A stretch of 45,927 nt of DNA from Patescibacteria group bacterium (GTDB lineage Bacteria > Patescibacteriota > Minisyncoccia > Phycocordibacterales > Phycocordibacteraceae). The notes beneath the pieces are model-generated. The model made no database searches, had not been told where the DNA came from, and worked only from the letters and a program-made list of their open reading frames with translations. Both the position numbers and the translations under genes were made by a program. The stretch is from NCBI GenBank assembly GCA_018970465.1, contig JAGWWI010000004.1, positions 1-45,927 on the forward strand. Direction: 5' to 3'. This document shows, piece by piece, positions 26,341 through 35,716 of the stretch. Position 1 is the first letter of the stretch, and the number at the start of each line of letters is the position of its first letter.

Positions 26341-27605
26341 GTCGTGTGGTCGCGCCCGCCGAGCTTCACGCCGATTGTCGGATACGAAATGCTGAAATCC
26401 TCGCGCAATAGGTACATGATGATCTGACGCGGCCGCACCACTTCCCGCCGCCGCGTCTTCTCGTAGATACTGTCTTCGTCTATGCCGTAGAATTGCGCGA
26501 CCTTGTTCACTACATGCTTCACCGACACCGCTTTCTGCGGCCGCGCGAATGAGCGGAGCGCTTGGCGCACCTCTGCGATATCCGGCGCGCCGCCCTTGAC
26601 TTGGGCATAACAGACGATGCTATTGACCATACCCTCGAGCTCGCGGATCGAACCGGTCGAGGAGGTGGCAACGTATTCGATCACCTCGTCCGGAAGAGTG
26701 AGCTGGTGGAGCGCGGACTTCTTACGCACAATCGCCATCCGCGACTCAGCGTCCGGCTCGCTGATGTCGATCGTCATACCGCTCGCGAGCCGTCCAGCGA
26801 GGCGGTCGGCGATATCACTGATCGCGATAGGCGCGCGGTCGGAGGAGAAGATGATCTGCTTATTGGTGTCATGGAGGAAGTTGAAGAGGTGGAACAATTC
26901 CTCCTGCGTCTTGTCCTTCTTCGAGAGGAACTGCACGTCGTCCATGATGAGGAGGTCGTACTGGCGATACTTATCCTTGAAGCGGTTCGCCGTGCCGGCC
27001 TGGACGGCGTCGGTATAGTCGATCGCGAACTTCTCGGAGGTCAGGTAGAAGACCTTACGGCCCGGGAATTGCTTCTTGAATTGGTTGCCGATCGCCTGGA
27101 TGAGATGGGTCTTCCCTCTTCCGGTCTCGCCGTAGATAAAAAGCGGGTTATAGGTGATCCCGGGGCGCGCGAGCGCGGCCTGCGCGGCCGCATGCGCGAG
27201 CTCGTTGAAGGCGCCCACGACGAACGTATCGAAGGTATAACGCGGATTCAGATTATCCGATTTGTTGATGTAGAAATCATCAAGCGGGAGCTCAAGAGCG
27301 CCGCGCTCCGGCTTCATGACCGGCGGACGGACGGGCTTCTTGCGGTCGTCCTTCACGATCATATACTCGATATTGCGGAATTCATACGAAACAGAGCGAA
27401 GAATCTTCAAGAGAAGCGTGTGGAACTTCTTCATATACCAGTCCTTGAAGAACTGGCTCGGCACGCCGATGTATACGATCCCATCCTCGATCCGTACGAT
27501 CGAAGAGTCGCGGAACCAGGTATTGAAGTTCGCCGGAGAGACGGACAGTTCGACCTGTGTGAGCATATACTCCCAAAGCTCACGCGGAGAATCCTGTACC
27601 GGCAT
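26247..27605 (-). CDS. dnaA: Chromosomal replication initiator DnaA
   Basis: NPLFIYGETGRGKTHLIQAIGN, LLIMDDVQFLSKKDKTQEELFHLFN, FSSDRAP, GRDHTTVIHSCEKI. Confidence 0.97.
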   Translation of the reverse strand: MPVQDSPRELWEYMLTQVELSVSPANFNTWFRDSSIVRIEDGIVYIGVPSQFFKDWYMKKFHTLLLKILRSVSYEFRNIEYMIVKDDRKKPVRPPVMKPERGALELPLDDFYINKSDNLNPRYTFDTFVVGAFNELAHAAAQAALARPGITYNPLFIYGETGRGKTHLIQAIGNQFKKQFPGRKVFYLTSEKFAIDYTDAVQAGTANRFKDKYRQYDLLIMDDVQFLSKKDKTQEELFHLFNFLHDTNKQIIFSSDRAPIAISDIADRLAGRLASGMTIDISEPDAESRMAIVRKKSALHQLTLPDEVIEYVATSSTGSIRELEGMVNSIVCYAQVKGGAPDIAEVRQALRSFARPQKAVSVKHVVNKVAQFYGIDEDSIYEKTRRREVVRPRQIIMYLLREDFSISYPTIGVKLGGRDHTTVIHSCEKIKREVSVDNELSKEIQNIRALLV

Positions 27606-27674
27606 TGAACGCTAGTATACGCGAGCTACGGGAGCCGGAAAGAGTGGCGCCGAAGCAGAAATCTGGTACTATCC

Positions 27675-27683
27675 TGTGTATAA
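27675..27683 (-). promoter_or_regulatory. DnaA box (TTATACACA) in the dnaA-rpmH intergenic region
   Basis: + strand TGTGTATAA, reverse complement TTATACACA fits TTATNCACA. Confidence 0.5.
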
Positions 27684-27699
27684 CCCCTGAGAGACCTCT

Positions 27700-27840
27700 A
27701 TGTCGACGAAACGGACCTACCAACCCAAGAAGCGCAAGCGCGCGAAGACCCACGGCTTCCTCGCCCGCACGGCGACCGCCCGCGGCAAGCGCGTGATCCT
27801 CGCCCGCCGCCGCAAGGGCCGCGCGAAGCTCGCCGTCTAA
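27700..27840 (+). CDS. rpmH: 50S ribosomal protein L34
   Basis: Translation [46 protein letters not shown]; not in supplied ORF list because of length. Confidence 0.95.
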   Translation: MSTKRTYQPKKRKRAKTHGFLARTATARGKRVILARRRKGRAKLAV

Positions 27841-27842
27841 GC

Positions 27843-28160
27843 ATGTTCCCCCGCCGGGAACGCCTGCCAAGAGCAGCTTTCCCGCCGGGTGGAGGGGCCC
27901 GACGGCTCTCGAGCGAGCATATAAGCGCTATAACAGCGCCCCAAGGAAGGGGGATTGCCGTCGTTATCTCTAAAAAAACCCTGCGGCGAGCCGTCGATCG
28001 GCACCTTTTGAAGCGCCGAATCCTTGGGGCGCTTCGCCGCCCGCCCGCCCTGAAGCGCCCGAGCGCGCTCGTGCTCTATCCGCGCGCCTCGGCGCTCACG
28101 CTCGCCCCCGCAGAACTGCGCGCTGAGCTCGCCGCCCTCCTCTCAAAATGCGCTGGATAG
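27843..28160 (+). CDS. rnpA: Ribonuclease P protein component
   Basis: VISKKTLRRAVDRHLLKRRILGALR motif, position between rpmH and yidC. Confidence 0.85.
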   Translation: MFPRRERLPRAAFPPGGGARRLSSEHISAITAPQGRGIAVVISKKTLRRAVDRHLLKRRILGALRRPPALKRPSALVLYPRASALTLAPAELRAELAALLSKCAG

Positions 28161-28177
28161 CGTAGAATAGCCCTATC

Positions 28178-28909
28178 GTGCTCTCCGCCTTCTTCCACGT
28201 CGTCTTCTATAACCCCATCTATAACGCGCTTGTGGCGCTCGTCGCCCTCGTCCCGGGCGGAGATGTGGGCGTCGCGGTCATCCTCACCACGATCCTTATC
28301 CGCCTCATCCTGCTTCCCTTCTCGCTCTCGGCTGCACGGGCCGGTCGCGCGATGAAGGCCCTCGAGCCGCGTCTCAAGGAGCTGAAGGAGAAGCATAAGG
28401 ACGACAAGGAGGCTGAGGCGCTCGCCACCTGGGCCTTGTACCGGGAGGCGCGGGTGAATCCGTTCGCCGGCTTCCTCACCGTCCTCGTCCAGCTCCCCGT
28501 CCTTCTCGCCCTCTATTGGGTATTTCGCTACGAGCCGTTCACGATGATCGACTCGGCCCGTCTCTATACCTTCACCCCCGTGCCGGCGCACGCGTCGATG
28601 GAGTTCATCGGGCTCCTTTCGGTCGCGGGCAAGAGCGTTCTCCTCGCGGTCCTCGCCGGGGCGACGCAGTTCCTCCAGGCGCACTTCGCGCTCTCTAATG
28701 CGACGCCGGCCGCCTCCGGCGGGCAGGCGGACTTCCAGAAGGTGATGGGAACGCAGATGAAGTACGTCTTCCCGGTCCTGATCGGAGTCATTTCATACAC
28801 GACGTCGGGTGCGGTGGCACTCTACTTCATCACCACGAACCTCGCGGGCGCCTTGCAGGAGTGGCACGTCCGGCGCAAATTCGCCCTCCCGGCGGATCAG
28901 AGCGCGTAG
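28178..28909 (+). CDS. yidC: YidC/Oxa1 family membrane insertase
   Basis: GVAVILTTILIRLILLPFSLSAARAGRAMKALEPRLKELKEKHKDD..., VLVQLPVLLALYWVFR. Confidence 0.93.
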   Translation: MLSAFFHVVFYNPIYNALVALVALVPGGDVGVAVILTTILIRLILLPFSLSAARAGRAMKALEPRLKELKEKHKDDKEAEALATWALYREARVNPFAGFLTVLVQLPVLLALYWVFRYEPFTMIDSARLYTFTPVPAHASMEFIGLLSVAGKSVLLAVLAGATQFLQAHFALSNATPAASGGQADFQKVMGTQMKYVFPVLIGVISYTTSGAVALYFITTNLAGALQEWHVRRKFALPADQSA

Positions 28910-30147
28910 CTCCAGAGCGAACCGCCGTTCTTATTGATAAAGACGAGCGTCGAGCCCGTCGAGTCGAGCGTAAGCGACTCAGCGTCGAGAGAGCCCATCG
29001 ACGCCACGCTCGACGGGTCGAACGCAAGCTGCGCGAAGCGCCCGGCAACGTCTATCTTCCAGATCCGGTCGCTGAAGTGCACGGCGCCCTGGTACCAGTC
29101 GTCCGGGTAGTTGTAGCTCGTCGAGGGTTCGACCGGGATGCCGCAGTAGATCGCGGAGTCGTCCGCGCTCCAGGCGCATTTGTCGGCGATGGTCGCAACC
29201 GGGAGCGCAGTCAGCGCGCGAGTCGAGACATCGAGGATAGAGAGCTGCATCACGCCCGCATTCGCGCTCGAGATAAGCACCCTGTCGCCCTTGTGGTCGG
29301 GGAGCGCGACGAGGCCGGGCAGAGGGCCAGCGACGCGCGTGAAGCGGCCTGCGGCGGAGACAAGGAAGAGATCGCCGAGAATCGACTGCGACGGCTTGGT
29401 GAAGGCGAAGTAGGAGCCGTTACCACCGAAGGCGATGCGGAGCATCGAGAGCGGCGAAGACCAGACAGCCTTCTGGCCGGAGCCGTCCGGCTTCGCGAGG
29501 GTTGCGACCGAGCCGGTCGCGCCGGAGGCGAGCATGAGGACGGAGGTCGACGAGACGGCGAGGTCGGAGAGCCCTTGCGGGAGGAAGAAGCCGCGCGAGC
29601 CATCCGCGGCGAGGGCGTAGGTATTCGCGGTCGAGAGGTCGTCTGAGAGATAGGTCGCGAACGCTACCCGGCCCGAGGGGAGCCAATCGGCGCGCAGGAT
29701 GCCAGGCACCGTCTTGTTGCTCGTCCTTGTGAGGGTGCCCGCGCCAAGGAGGTAGGAGAAGATGTTGCCGCTTGCCCGCTCGACGAACTCCACTGCCGTA
29801 TCCGTGCCCGCGCCAACGCTTGTCGACGAGGCGGCCAGCGTCGAGCTCCCCGAAGCTACCGAGCTCACGACAGGCACGAGAGCGACGCCCGGCACGATCG
29901 GGCCGACCGCGATCTTGGTGAGGCGATCCGAGACCTTCACCACCTGTAACGCCGCAGCGCTCTCGGTGATCGAGAGGCTCGACTGCCCCGCGCCCGCAGG
30001 CGCCTGCCCCGCGGCGGGCAAGGTCGCGCTCGTCGCGGGTGGCGTGACAACGAGCGCCGGCCCGCCCGAGAAATATTTCCAGTAGACGAATCCTCCGATG
30101 CCGAGGAGGACGACGAGAACGGAGATAATGATCAATAGGCGTCGCAT
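28897..30147 (-). CDS. Membrane-anchored beta-propeller-like (WD40/PD40) protein
   Basis: MRRLLIIISVLVVLLGIGGFVYWKYF TM; repeated beta-strand pattern with WSADDSAIYCGIP. Confidence 0.6.
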   Translation of the reverse strand: MRRLLIIISVLVVLLGIGGFVYWKYFSGGPALVVTPPATSATLPAAGQAPAGAGQSSLSITESAAALQVVKVSDRLTKIAVGPIVPGVALVPVVSSVASGSSTLAASSTSVGAGTDTAVEFVERASGNIFSYLLGAGTLTRTSNKTVPGILRADWLPSGRVAFATYLSDDLSTANTYALAADGSRGFFLPQGLSDLAVSSTSVLMLASGATGSVATLAKPDGSGQKAVWSSPLSMLRIAFGGNGSYFAFTKPSQSILGDLFLVSAAGRFTRVAGPLPGLVALPDHKGDRVLISSANAGVMQLSILDVSTRALTALPVATIADKCAWSADDSAIYCGIPVEPSTSYNYPDDWYQGAVHFSDRIWKIDVAGRFAQLAFDPSSVASMGSLDAESLTLDSTGSTLVFINKNGGSLWSYAL

Positions 30148-30148
30148 A

Positions 30149-31282
30149 TTAGTACGGACCCGCTCCTTCATAGCAGCGATACACATCGCCGGGCTTGCAT
30201 TGTCCGGCTGCGGCCCCGGCTGCACCAGGATCGTACGTGAACGTTCCCGCAGTATTCAAGCAGCTGCTGGCAGTAGGATTGGGGCAGGCCGTTATTTGGT
30301 TCGCACAACCATCGCTCCCGCAAACGCTAGTGTTCGTGTTCCCGCCGCTAGGTGTGGTCTGCGAGCCCAGTTGCACCTGAATTGGCGCCGAACCATTCTG
30401 CCACGGCGTTTGGAGCGCGGGGAAATTGACGTCGAGGTTCAAGATCGCAGGATTGATGATGGCGAAGACGACCGCAGGGGCGAGGACGAGAACGAGGCCG
30501 TAGAGGGCGTTCTGGATCCGGCGCTTCCCTTCCGACTTCTTGGTGATCTCCGCGCTCGAGAGGGCGTACTCGATGCCGCCCCAGACGATCATGAGGACGG
30601 CGAGCGTGACGGCGATGCCGATCGCGAAGACGTAGAGGTTATTGAGGAAGTACGCGATACCCTGTGTGTTCGTCGGGATACTTTGGATGCAACGACCGGA
30701 GTTCGCGTCGATCGACAGGCAGTCGAGCCCCGGGACAGGCGCGATCGGGACGAAGCTTGTGTCTGTGGGCACAGTCGGGGCGGTGACTGTAGGAGGAGTG
30801 GGGGTGGTCCCGGTCGACCCGGTTCCTCCTGCCGAGCCCGAGAGGGTGGCGTTTGCTTGGGCGACAGCATTTGCGGATGGCGCCCCTGGCGGCAAGTGAC
30901 CGACGTCAATAACGGCCACTTTCGCGTCGATGGGATCCAGAAATTCATACTCGGTCTGGAGCGTGGTTACTGCATCGTTGTTATAGCCAGAGCAGCCGCT
31001 CAAACTCGGAGACGCGGCGCAGAGGCCGTATGCGTGGAGCCCCGTAACATAGAGCGAAGCCCTCTGGGAACAAGTGGAGGGATCATAGCCGGCAGCGGTG
31101 CATGTCGTGACGAACGCGCTGCAGTTGGCTTGCAGAGAGCTGTCTACCGTTGAGCAGTCGTTCGTTTGCGCCCGAGATACGGATGGCGCAAGCAGTGCGC
31201 CGCCGAGAGCGAAACAAAGCGCAAGAAGGAGCGCCGCGGTGTGCGGCAGACCGTTTTTCATGCGGACAGGTTTTGAAGTCAT
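30149..31282 (-). CDS. T4SS-associated VirB2/TrbC-like pilin domain protein
   Basis: Signal sequence; NNLYVFAIGIAVTLAVLMIVWGGIEYALSSAEITKKSEGKRRIQNALYGLVLVLAPAVVFAIINPAIL. Confidence 0.7.
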   Translation of the reverse strand: MTSKPVRMKNGLPHTAALLLALCFALGGALLAPSVSRAQTNDCSTVDSSLQANCSAFVTTCTAAGYDPSTCSQRASLYVTGLHAYGLCAASPSLSGCSGYNNDAVTTLQTEYEFLDPIDAKVAVIDVGHLPPGAPSANAVAQANATLSGSAGGTGSTGTTPTPPTVTAPTVPTDTSFVPIAPVPGLDCLSIDANSGRCIQSIPTNTQGIAYFLNNLYVFAIGIAVTLAVLMIVWGGIEYALSSAEITKKSEGKRRIQNALYGLVLVLAPAVVFAIINPAILNLDVNFPALQTPWQNGSAPIQVQLGSQTTPSGGNTNTSVCGSDGCANQITACPNPTASSCLNTAGTFTYDPGAAGAAAGQCKPGDVYRCYEGAGPY

Positions 31283-32016
31283 AAGCCGAAGAAGCCCCCG
31301 CCGCCCGCGGAGCCGAAGGAGACGGTGAGCGAGTCGGAGGCCGCGGGTGCGTCGATAGACCCTTTCGAGGCGGCGGTTACCGAGACGGTCGCCGTGCCCG
31401 CGCCCTGCCCCGTCGGCCGGAGCGTGATGAGATTCCCTGTCTGGCTCAAGGCGCCGCCGACGAACCACGAGAGCGCGGGCGCCCCGAGCGCAGTCGGGAA
31501 GGCATAAGGCGCAGCGTAGAGGGTCGCCTCGCTCCCCGCGAGGCTGAAGGTATCGGGGAGCGCAGCGTCGAAGCGGACGCCCATCAGAGGGTCGCGGTCG
31601 TAGATGCGCACGATAGGCTCCGCGGCGGCGAGATCGACGGATGCGTTCGCCGAGAGCGCGCCGTCAGCGCTCGTGACGCTCACGGTCACGGTGCTTGTGC
31701 GATATTCGAGCGGCGCATCGGCGATAAGGACGCGCTTGCCGACCCCTTCGCTCGCGAGCTGCTCCACGCCGTCGACATTCCAGGCATAGGAGAGGCTCGC
31801 CGGGTCGATCGCCTTGCCGGAGGCGCCGGTGAAGTCTGCGAGCGCGACGACGCGCGCCGACCCGCCAAGCGGGACCACAGGCTTCCCGGGGTAGAGAGGC
31901 GGCGCCGAGGAGAGCGGCTCGACGACGAGCGTGACGTCCGCAGAGCCCGCCGCGAGTGCGAAAGCGGGCGCGAGGAGAATCGCCGCAGCAAGCGTGGCTC
32001 GGAGCGCGTAGCGCAT
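31279..32016 (-). CDS. Secreted Ig/PKD-like protein in T4SS-like cluster
   Basis: Signal peptide MRYALRATLAAAILLAPAFALA; SYAWNVDGVEQ PKD-like segment; ATGA overlap with the next gene. Confidence 0.55.
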   Translation of the reverse strand: MRYALRATLAAAILLAPAFALAAGSADVTLVVEPLSSAPPLYPGKPVVPLGGSARVVALADFTGASGKAIDPASLSYAWNVDGVEQLASEGVGKRVLIADAPLEYRTSTVTVSVTSADGALSANASVDLAAAEPIVRIYDRDPLMGVRFDAALPDTFSLAGSEATLYAAPYAFPTALGAPALSWFVGGALSQTGNLITLRPTGQGAGTATVSVTAASKGSIDAPAASDSLTVSFGSAGGGGFFGL

Positions 32017-32045
32017 GCGCCAAGTATAGCTCGGCGCCCCTGATT

Positions 32046-32801
32046 CTACGCGGCCACCGAAAGCTCCTGGGGGATTGCGTTGTCATTCGCCGCCACAAGA
32101 GTTTCGTTATCGTTGGCAGCCTGTTCCCGCATCTGCTCGGAATAACCTTGTTGTTCAATGGCGATTCGCCGTTCAGCGATTTCGTCCTCGAGCGCGACGC
32201 GGGCGGCCTCCTGGGCCTCCGTGACGCGTAGCTGCCACGCGGCGTAGGCTGCGCGCTCGCGCTTGATCTGCGCGCGCAGAAGGATGGCTGTCGCGGCGAC
32301 GATGCTCGGTATCGTCCCGATGAGCGGGATCTCTGCGACGATGAGAGCGGCGCCGAACCAGAGCGTTGCCCGAATGTCTTCTTTGAAGAGGCGCAGGTCG
32401 ACCTTGAGCAATATGAGCCCGACCACGAGCCAGCCCAACAAGCCGATCGGCTCGGCGATACCCATGCCGAGCACCTCGAGCGCCTCTCCGCCGAAGAAGG
32501 CGGAGGCAGCCGCGACGCCCGCGCCGAACAATGAACCGATGAAGCTCCCGAGATAGCCCGCGAGCCAGGTGCCCGCGGCCGTGCCGATGAGCGCAGGGCC
32601 CGTGAACCCGAACCACTCGAAGAGCGCCTGGAGCACCCAGAATACGCCAGCAATCGCGATGATCGGGAGCGCTATCGCCCACGTCATCCGGCGCGGCGCG
32701 GGCCCCGGGTCGGGGGGCATCGGCTCGCGCGAGGCGCGCGCCATCCGGTCGGCCGTGTCTAACCGCGGCTCGTAGAGGAACCTACTGCGGCGCTCCGGCA
32801 T
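32046..32801 (-). CDS. Multi-TM membrane protein in T4SS-like cluster
   Basis: Several TM helices; start overlaps the upstream VirB4 stop; C-terminal ANDNETLVAANDN. Confidence 0.55.
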   Translation of the reverse strand: MPERRSRFLYEPRLDTADRMARASREPMPPDPGPAPRRMTWAIALPIIAIAGVFWVLQALFEWFGFTGPALIGTAAGTWLAGYLGSFIGSLFGAGVAAASAFFGGEALEVLGMGIAEPIGLLGWLVVGLILLKVDLRLFKEDIRATLWFGAALIVAEIPLIGTIPSIVAATAILLRAQIKRERAAYAAWQLRVTEAQEAARVALEDEIAERRIAIEQQGYSEQMREQAANDNETLVAANDNAIPQELSVAA

Positions 32802-34599
32802 GGCGTTCCTTCTCCGCCTTGATCGCGAGGAGCTGCGACGGGTCGGAGGTGATGATCTGGTCCTCGGTGTAGGAGGCGACGACCTTGATCGCGACGTGCT
32901 TCAAGCCCGCGAAGAAGAGCCCCTCCCCCACCCCGGCCTCGAGGAGGAGGTACTTCTCCTCGTCGGTTAGGTTGAAGGTCTTCTGGAGGACGTCGATGTC
33001 GGTGGGCGACTGCTTCATGAGGAGCTGGAGCGAGGAGTTCGTGAGGATTGGCCGGCCGTAGGCGCTCCCGAGGAAGTCGGAGACGTCCTGCGTGATCGTC
33101 GCGACGCCGAGGAAGTATTTGCGCCCGCGCTTCGCGATCGAATAGAGGAAGGAGGCGGTGTCCTCGCTCTTCATCATCCACCACGCCTCGTCGATGACGA
33201 GGAGGCGCTTCTTGAGCTCGTGGCGGATCGCGTTCCAGATGTGGTGGGTCACGATGTACATCGCTATGGGCTTCAGCTCGTCCTCCATATCGCGGATCGA
33301 GAGCACGATGAACTGCTGGTCGATCTTGATATTGGTCGGCTGATTGAGGAAGCCGGCCCACGTCCCGCGCGTGTACTTCGAGAGGCGCTCGACCAGGGAC
33401 GCGGAGCCCTCCATCCCCGAAAGGACGTTCTCGAAGTCGGAGAGCAAAGGCGGCTCGGCGTTCGTGAAGTCCGCCTCACCCGTGATGTCCTTCAATGCGT
33501 AGGTCTCGGTGATCGCGCGGTCGACGATCGCGTCCTCCTCGGGCGATAGGCCGCCGAGCATGATGCGGAAGAGCCCGACCAAGTTGATGATGTTCCCCCG
33601 CAGGATGTCCTTCGGGTTCTCGTCCTCCTTCACGGGCGGCAGGTCGAACGGGTTGATGTGGTGCTCCGAGGAGAGCGAGATGTGGAAGGAGCGCCCGCCG
33701 GTCGCCTCCGCGAGCTGCTCGTATTCGCGCTCCGGATCGATCACGATCACGTCCGCGCCGAACATGAGAGAGCGCAGGATCTCGAGCTTGGCCGCGTAGC
33801 TCTTCCCCGAGCCGGATTTCGCGAAGACGACGGAGTTGTAGTTCTCGAGCGAGAAGCGATCGAAGAGGATCAGGGACGCGTTGTGCCGGTTGATACCGTA
33901 GAGGATGCCGCGGTCGGAGGTGAGGTCGAAGGAGACGAAGGGGAAGATCGAAGAGAGGGGTGAGGAATTCAATTTGCTATTCACCAGGAGCTCGTCGGTA
34001 CCCAGGGGGAGGCACGAGCGATAGCCCTGCTCCTGCTCAAAGAGGGCCGGCTTCGTATAGACGAGTTTGGCGTCGAGGATCGAGCGGATCTCGCCCTCGG
34101 TGCGGTCGATCTCCTCTGCGCTCTCTCCGTAGAGCGAGAGGTAGAGCCCGACATCGAAGAGCTTCTCCTCCGCCTGCTGGAGAGAGTCGCGCAGATTCTC
34201 GATGTTCTGGTACCCCGCGTCGAGGACCGGGTCGCGCACGAGCCCGCGGCTCTCCCGCTCGCTGATCTGGCTCGCGACCTCAGCGACCTTCTTCTGGAGC
34301 GTGCGGAGCGCTTGTTCGGTCGCGATGGGGTGGATGAAGATCGATATATCGAGCACCTTGTCGAGATTGATGACAGGCGCGAACCAGCCGTCGGCGAGGA
34401 AGCGTGGGTACGAAATCGTGTAGAACGCGCGGGCGATCTTCTCCCCGAGCGTGATATCGCGCGAGCCGACCTTGAGGGCCGCAGGGGCGATCGTGTCGAG
34501 GAGGTCGAGGGTTCCGGCCTTGTAGATATCCGCAGGGAGTACCGGCGCGATCGCGGGCGCGTCCTCTTGCTTGCGATGGAAGAAGTCGAGAAGCGCCAT
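32782..34599 (-). CDS. VirB4/TraC-type conjugation-like ATPase
   Basis: VVFAKSGSGKSYAAKLEILRSLMFGADVIVIDPEREYEQLAEATGG; RLLVIDEAWWMMKSEDTASFLYSIAKRGRKYFLGVATITQD. Confidence 0.93.
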   Translation of the reverse strand: MALLDFFHRKQEDAPAIAPVLPADIYKAGTLDLLDTIAPAALKVGSRDITLGEKIARAFYTISYPRFLADGWFAPVINLDKVLDISIFIHPIATEQALRTLQKKVAEVASQISERESRGLVRDPVLDAGYQNIENLRDSLQQAEEKLFDVGLYLSLYGESAEEIDRTEGEIRSILDAKLVYTKPALFEQEQGYRSCLPLGTDELLVNSKLNSSPLSSIFPFVSFDLTSDRGILYGINRHNASLILFDRFSLENYNSVVFAKSGSGKSYAAKLEILRSLMFGADVIVIDPEREYEQLAEATGGRSFHISLSSEHHINPFDLPPVKEDENPKDILRGNIINLVGLFRIMLGGLSPEEDAIVDRAITETYALKDITGEADFTNAEPPLLSDFENVLSGMEGSASLVERLSKYTRGTWAGFLNQPTNIKIDQQFIVLSIRDMEDELKPIAMYIVTHHIWNAIRHELKKRLLVIDEAWWMMKSEDTASFLYSIAKRGRKYFLGVATITQDVSDFLGSAYGRPILTNSSLQLLMKQSPTDIDVLQKTFNLTDEEKYLLLEAGVGEGLFFAGLKHVAIKVVASYTEDQIITSDPSQLLAIKAEKERHAGAPQ

Positions 34600-34601
34600 A
34601 G

Positions 34602-35258
34602 CTAGCGTGGGGCGGCTGCCGCCGCGTCCGCGTCGAGACGGATCGGATTCTCGAGCTCGCCCGGGTTAAACGCGCGATAGAGGAGCTCGATGATCTCCTC
34701 GGTGCCAAGCGGGACGGCGCGCACGCCGGTGCCCGCGAGCCCCGCGGCGACAAGCGAGAGCCGCTCTTGGAGCTGGACGCGGCTCTCCTCGAAGTCTGTC
34801 TCGCCTCCGGCCGGAGCGCTCCGCCGGCTGAGGAGGCTCGCTGCCGTCGAGAGCGTCGGCCGGGGGGAATACGGGACGACGATGTAGAAGGACTTCGTCA
34901 TGATGTTCGTCGCCTCGGCGAAGGAGCGGATGAACTCGATATATTCGCGGAGCTGGAGCCGCAGGAGCTCGGTCTTCTGGAGAGGCGCCTTCTCCGCGAG
35001 GAGGGCGAGGTAGGGCCGGAGGTCCATCTTCCGCGAATTCACGACGATCTGGATCGAGAAGTCGAGCGTATTGAGGAAGTTCTGGAACCCTTCGGTGATC
35101 GCGCGCTGCTCGTCCGCGCTCTTAAGCGCGAAGTTGACCGAGGAGCACATCAGGATGCCGCGGTAGTCGCCGTCCTTCATGACGATGACGCCGTTCCTGA
35201 TCTCCCGGAGGGGGACGAAGGCTTGCGTCGGGCTTGCGGCGGGAGCGGTCATGGCCAT
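34602..35258 (-). CDS. TraC/VirB4 N-terminal-domain-like protein (separate ORF)
   Basis: FVPLREIRNGVIVMKDGDYRGILMCSSVNFALKSADEQRAITEGFQNFLNTLDFSIQIVVNSRKMDL. Confidence 0.75.
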   Translation of the reverse strand: MAMTAPAASPTQAFVPLREIRNGVIVMKDGDYRGILMCSSVNFALKSADEQRAITEGFQNFLNTLDFSIQIVVNSRKMDLRPYLALLAEKAPLQKTELLRLQLREYIEFIRSFAEATNIMTKSFYIVVPYSPRPTLSTAASLLSRRSAPAGGETDFEESRVQLQERLSLVAAGLAGTGVRAVPLGTEEIIELLYRAFNPGELENPIRLDADAAAAAPR

Positions 35259-35262
35259 GGCG

Positions 35263-35694
35263 CTAGGATTCGAGCTCGCTGACAGACGGCTTCTTGACGT
35301 CGAGCGACCAGGCGAGCTCGGAGAGCTTGCCGCGGGAGAGCCTCGGGGCGGCCGCTACGGGCGCCTGCGGCTTGAGCTCAACCTTCTTGGCGGGGGCCAC
35401 CTTCGCATCCTCGTGCTTCCAGAGGAAGAGCTTCGACCGTACGGAGTAGTTGAAGCCCGCTTCGACCATCTCGATAAGCGGCTTGCCATTAATCCGATAG
35501 AACGCGAGCGCGCCCGCGCCGCCCGCGACGAGCGCCATCAAGGGGAGCGCGAGCCAGAGCGGAAGATAGAGGAAGAAGATGACGCAGAGCCCGGCGCCGC
35601 CCGCAAGATAGATGAACTGCCGCAAGGTCAGCGGCCCGACGATCTTGTCCTCGACCTCGATGAATTGCGGCACCTGATACTCCATCGCATCCAT
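35263..35694 (-). CDS. PrgI-family (VirB3-like) membrane protein
   Basis: YQVPQFIEVEDKIVGPLTLRQFIYLAGGAGLCVIFFLYLPLW. Confidence 0.85.
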   Translation of the reverse strand: MDAMEYQVPQFIEVEDKIVGPLTLRQFIYLAGGAGLCVIFFLYLPLWLALPLMALVAGGAGALAFYRINGKPLIEMVEAGFNYSVRSKLFLWKHEDAKVAPAKKVELKPQAPVAAAPRLSRGKLSELAWSLDVKKPSVSELES

Positions 35695-35716
35695 CGTATC
35701 ACGATGAATGCGGTGG

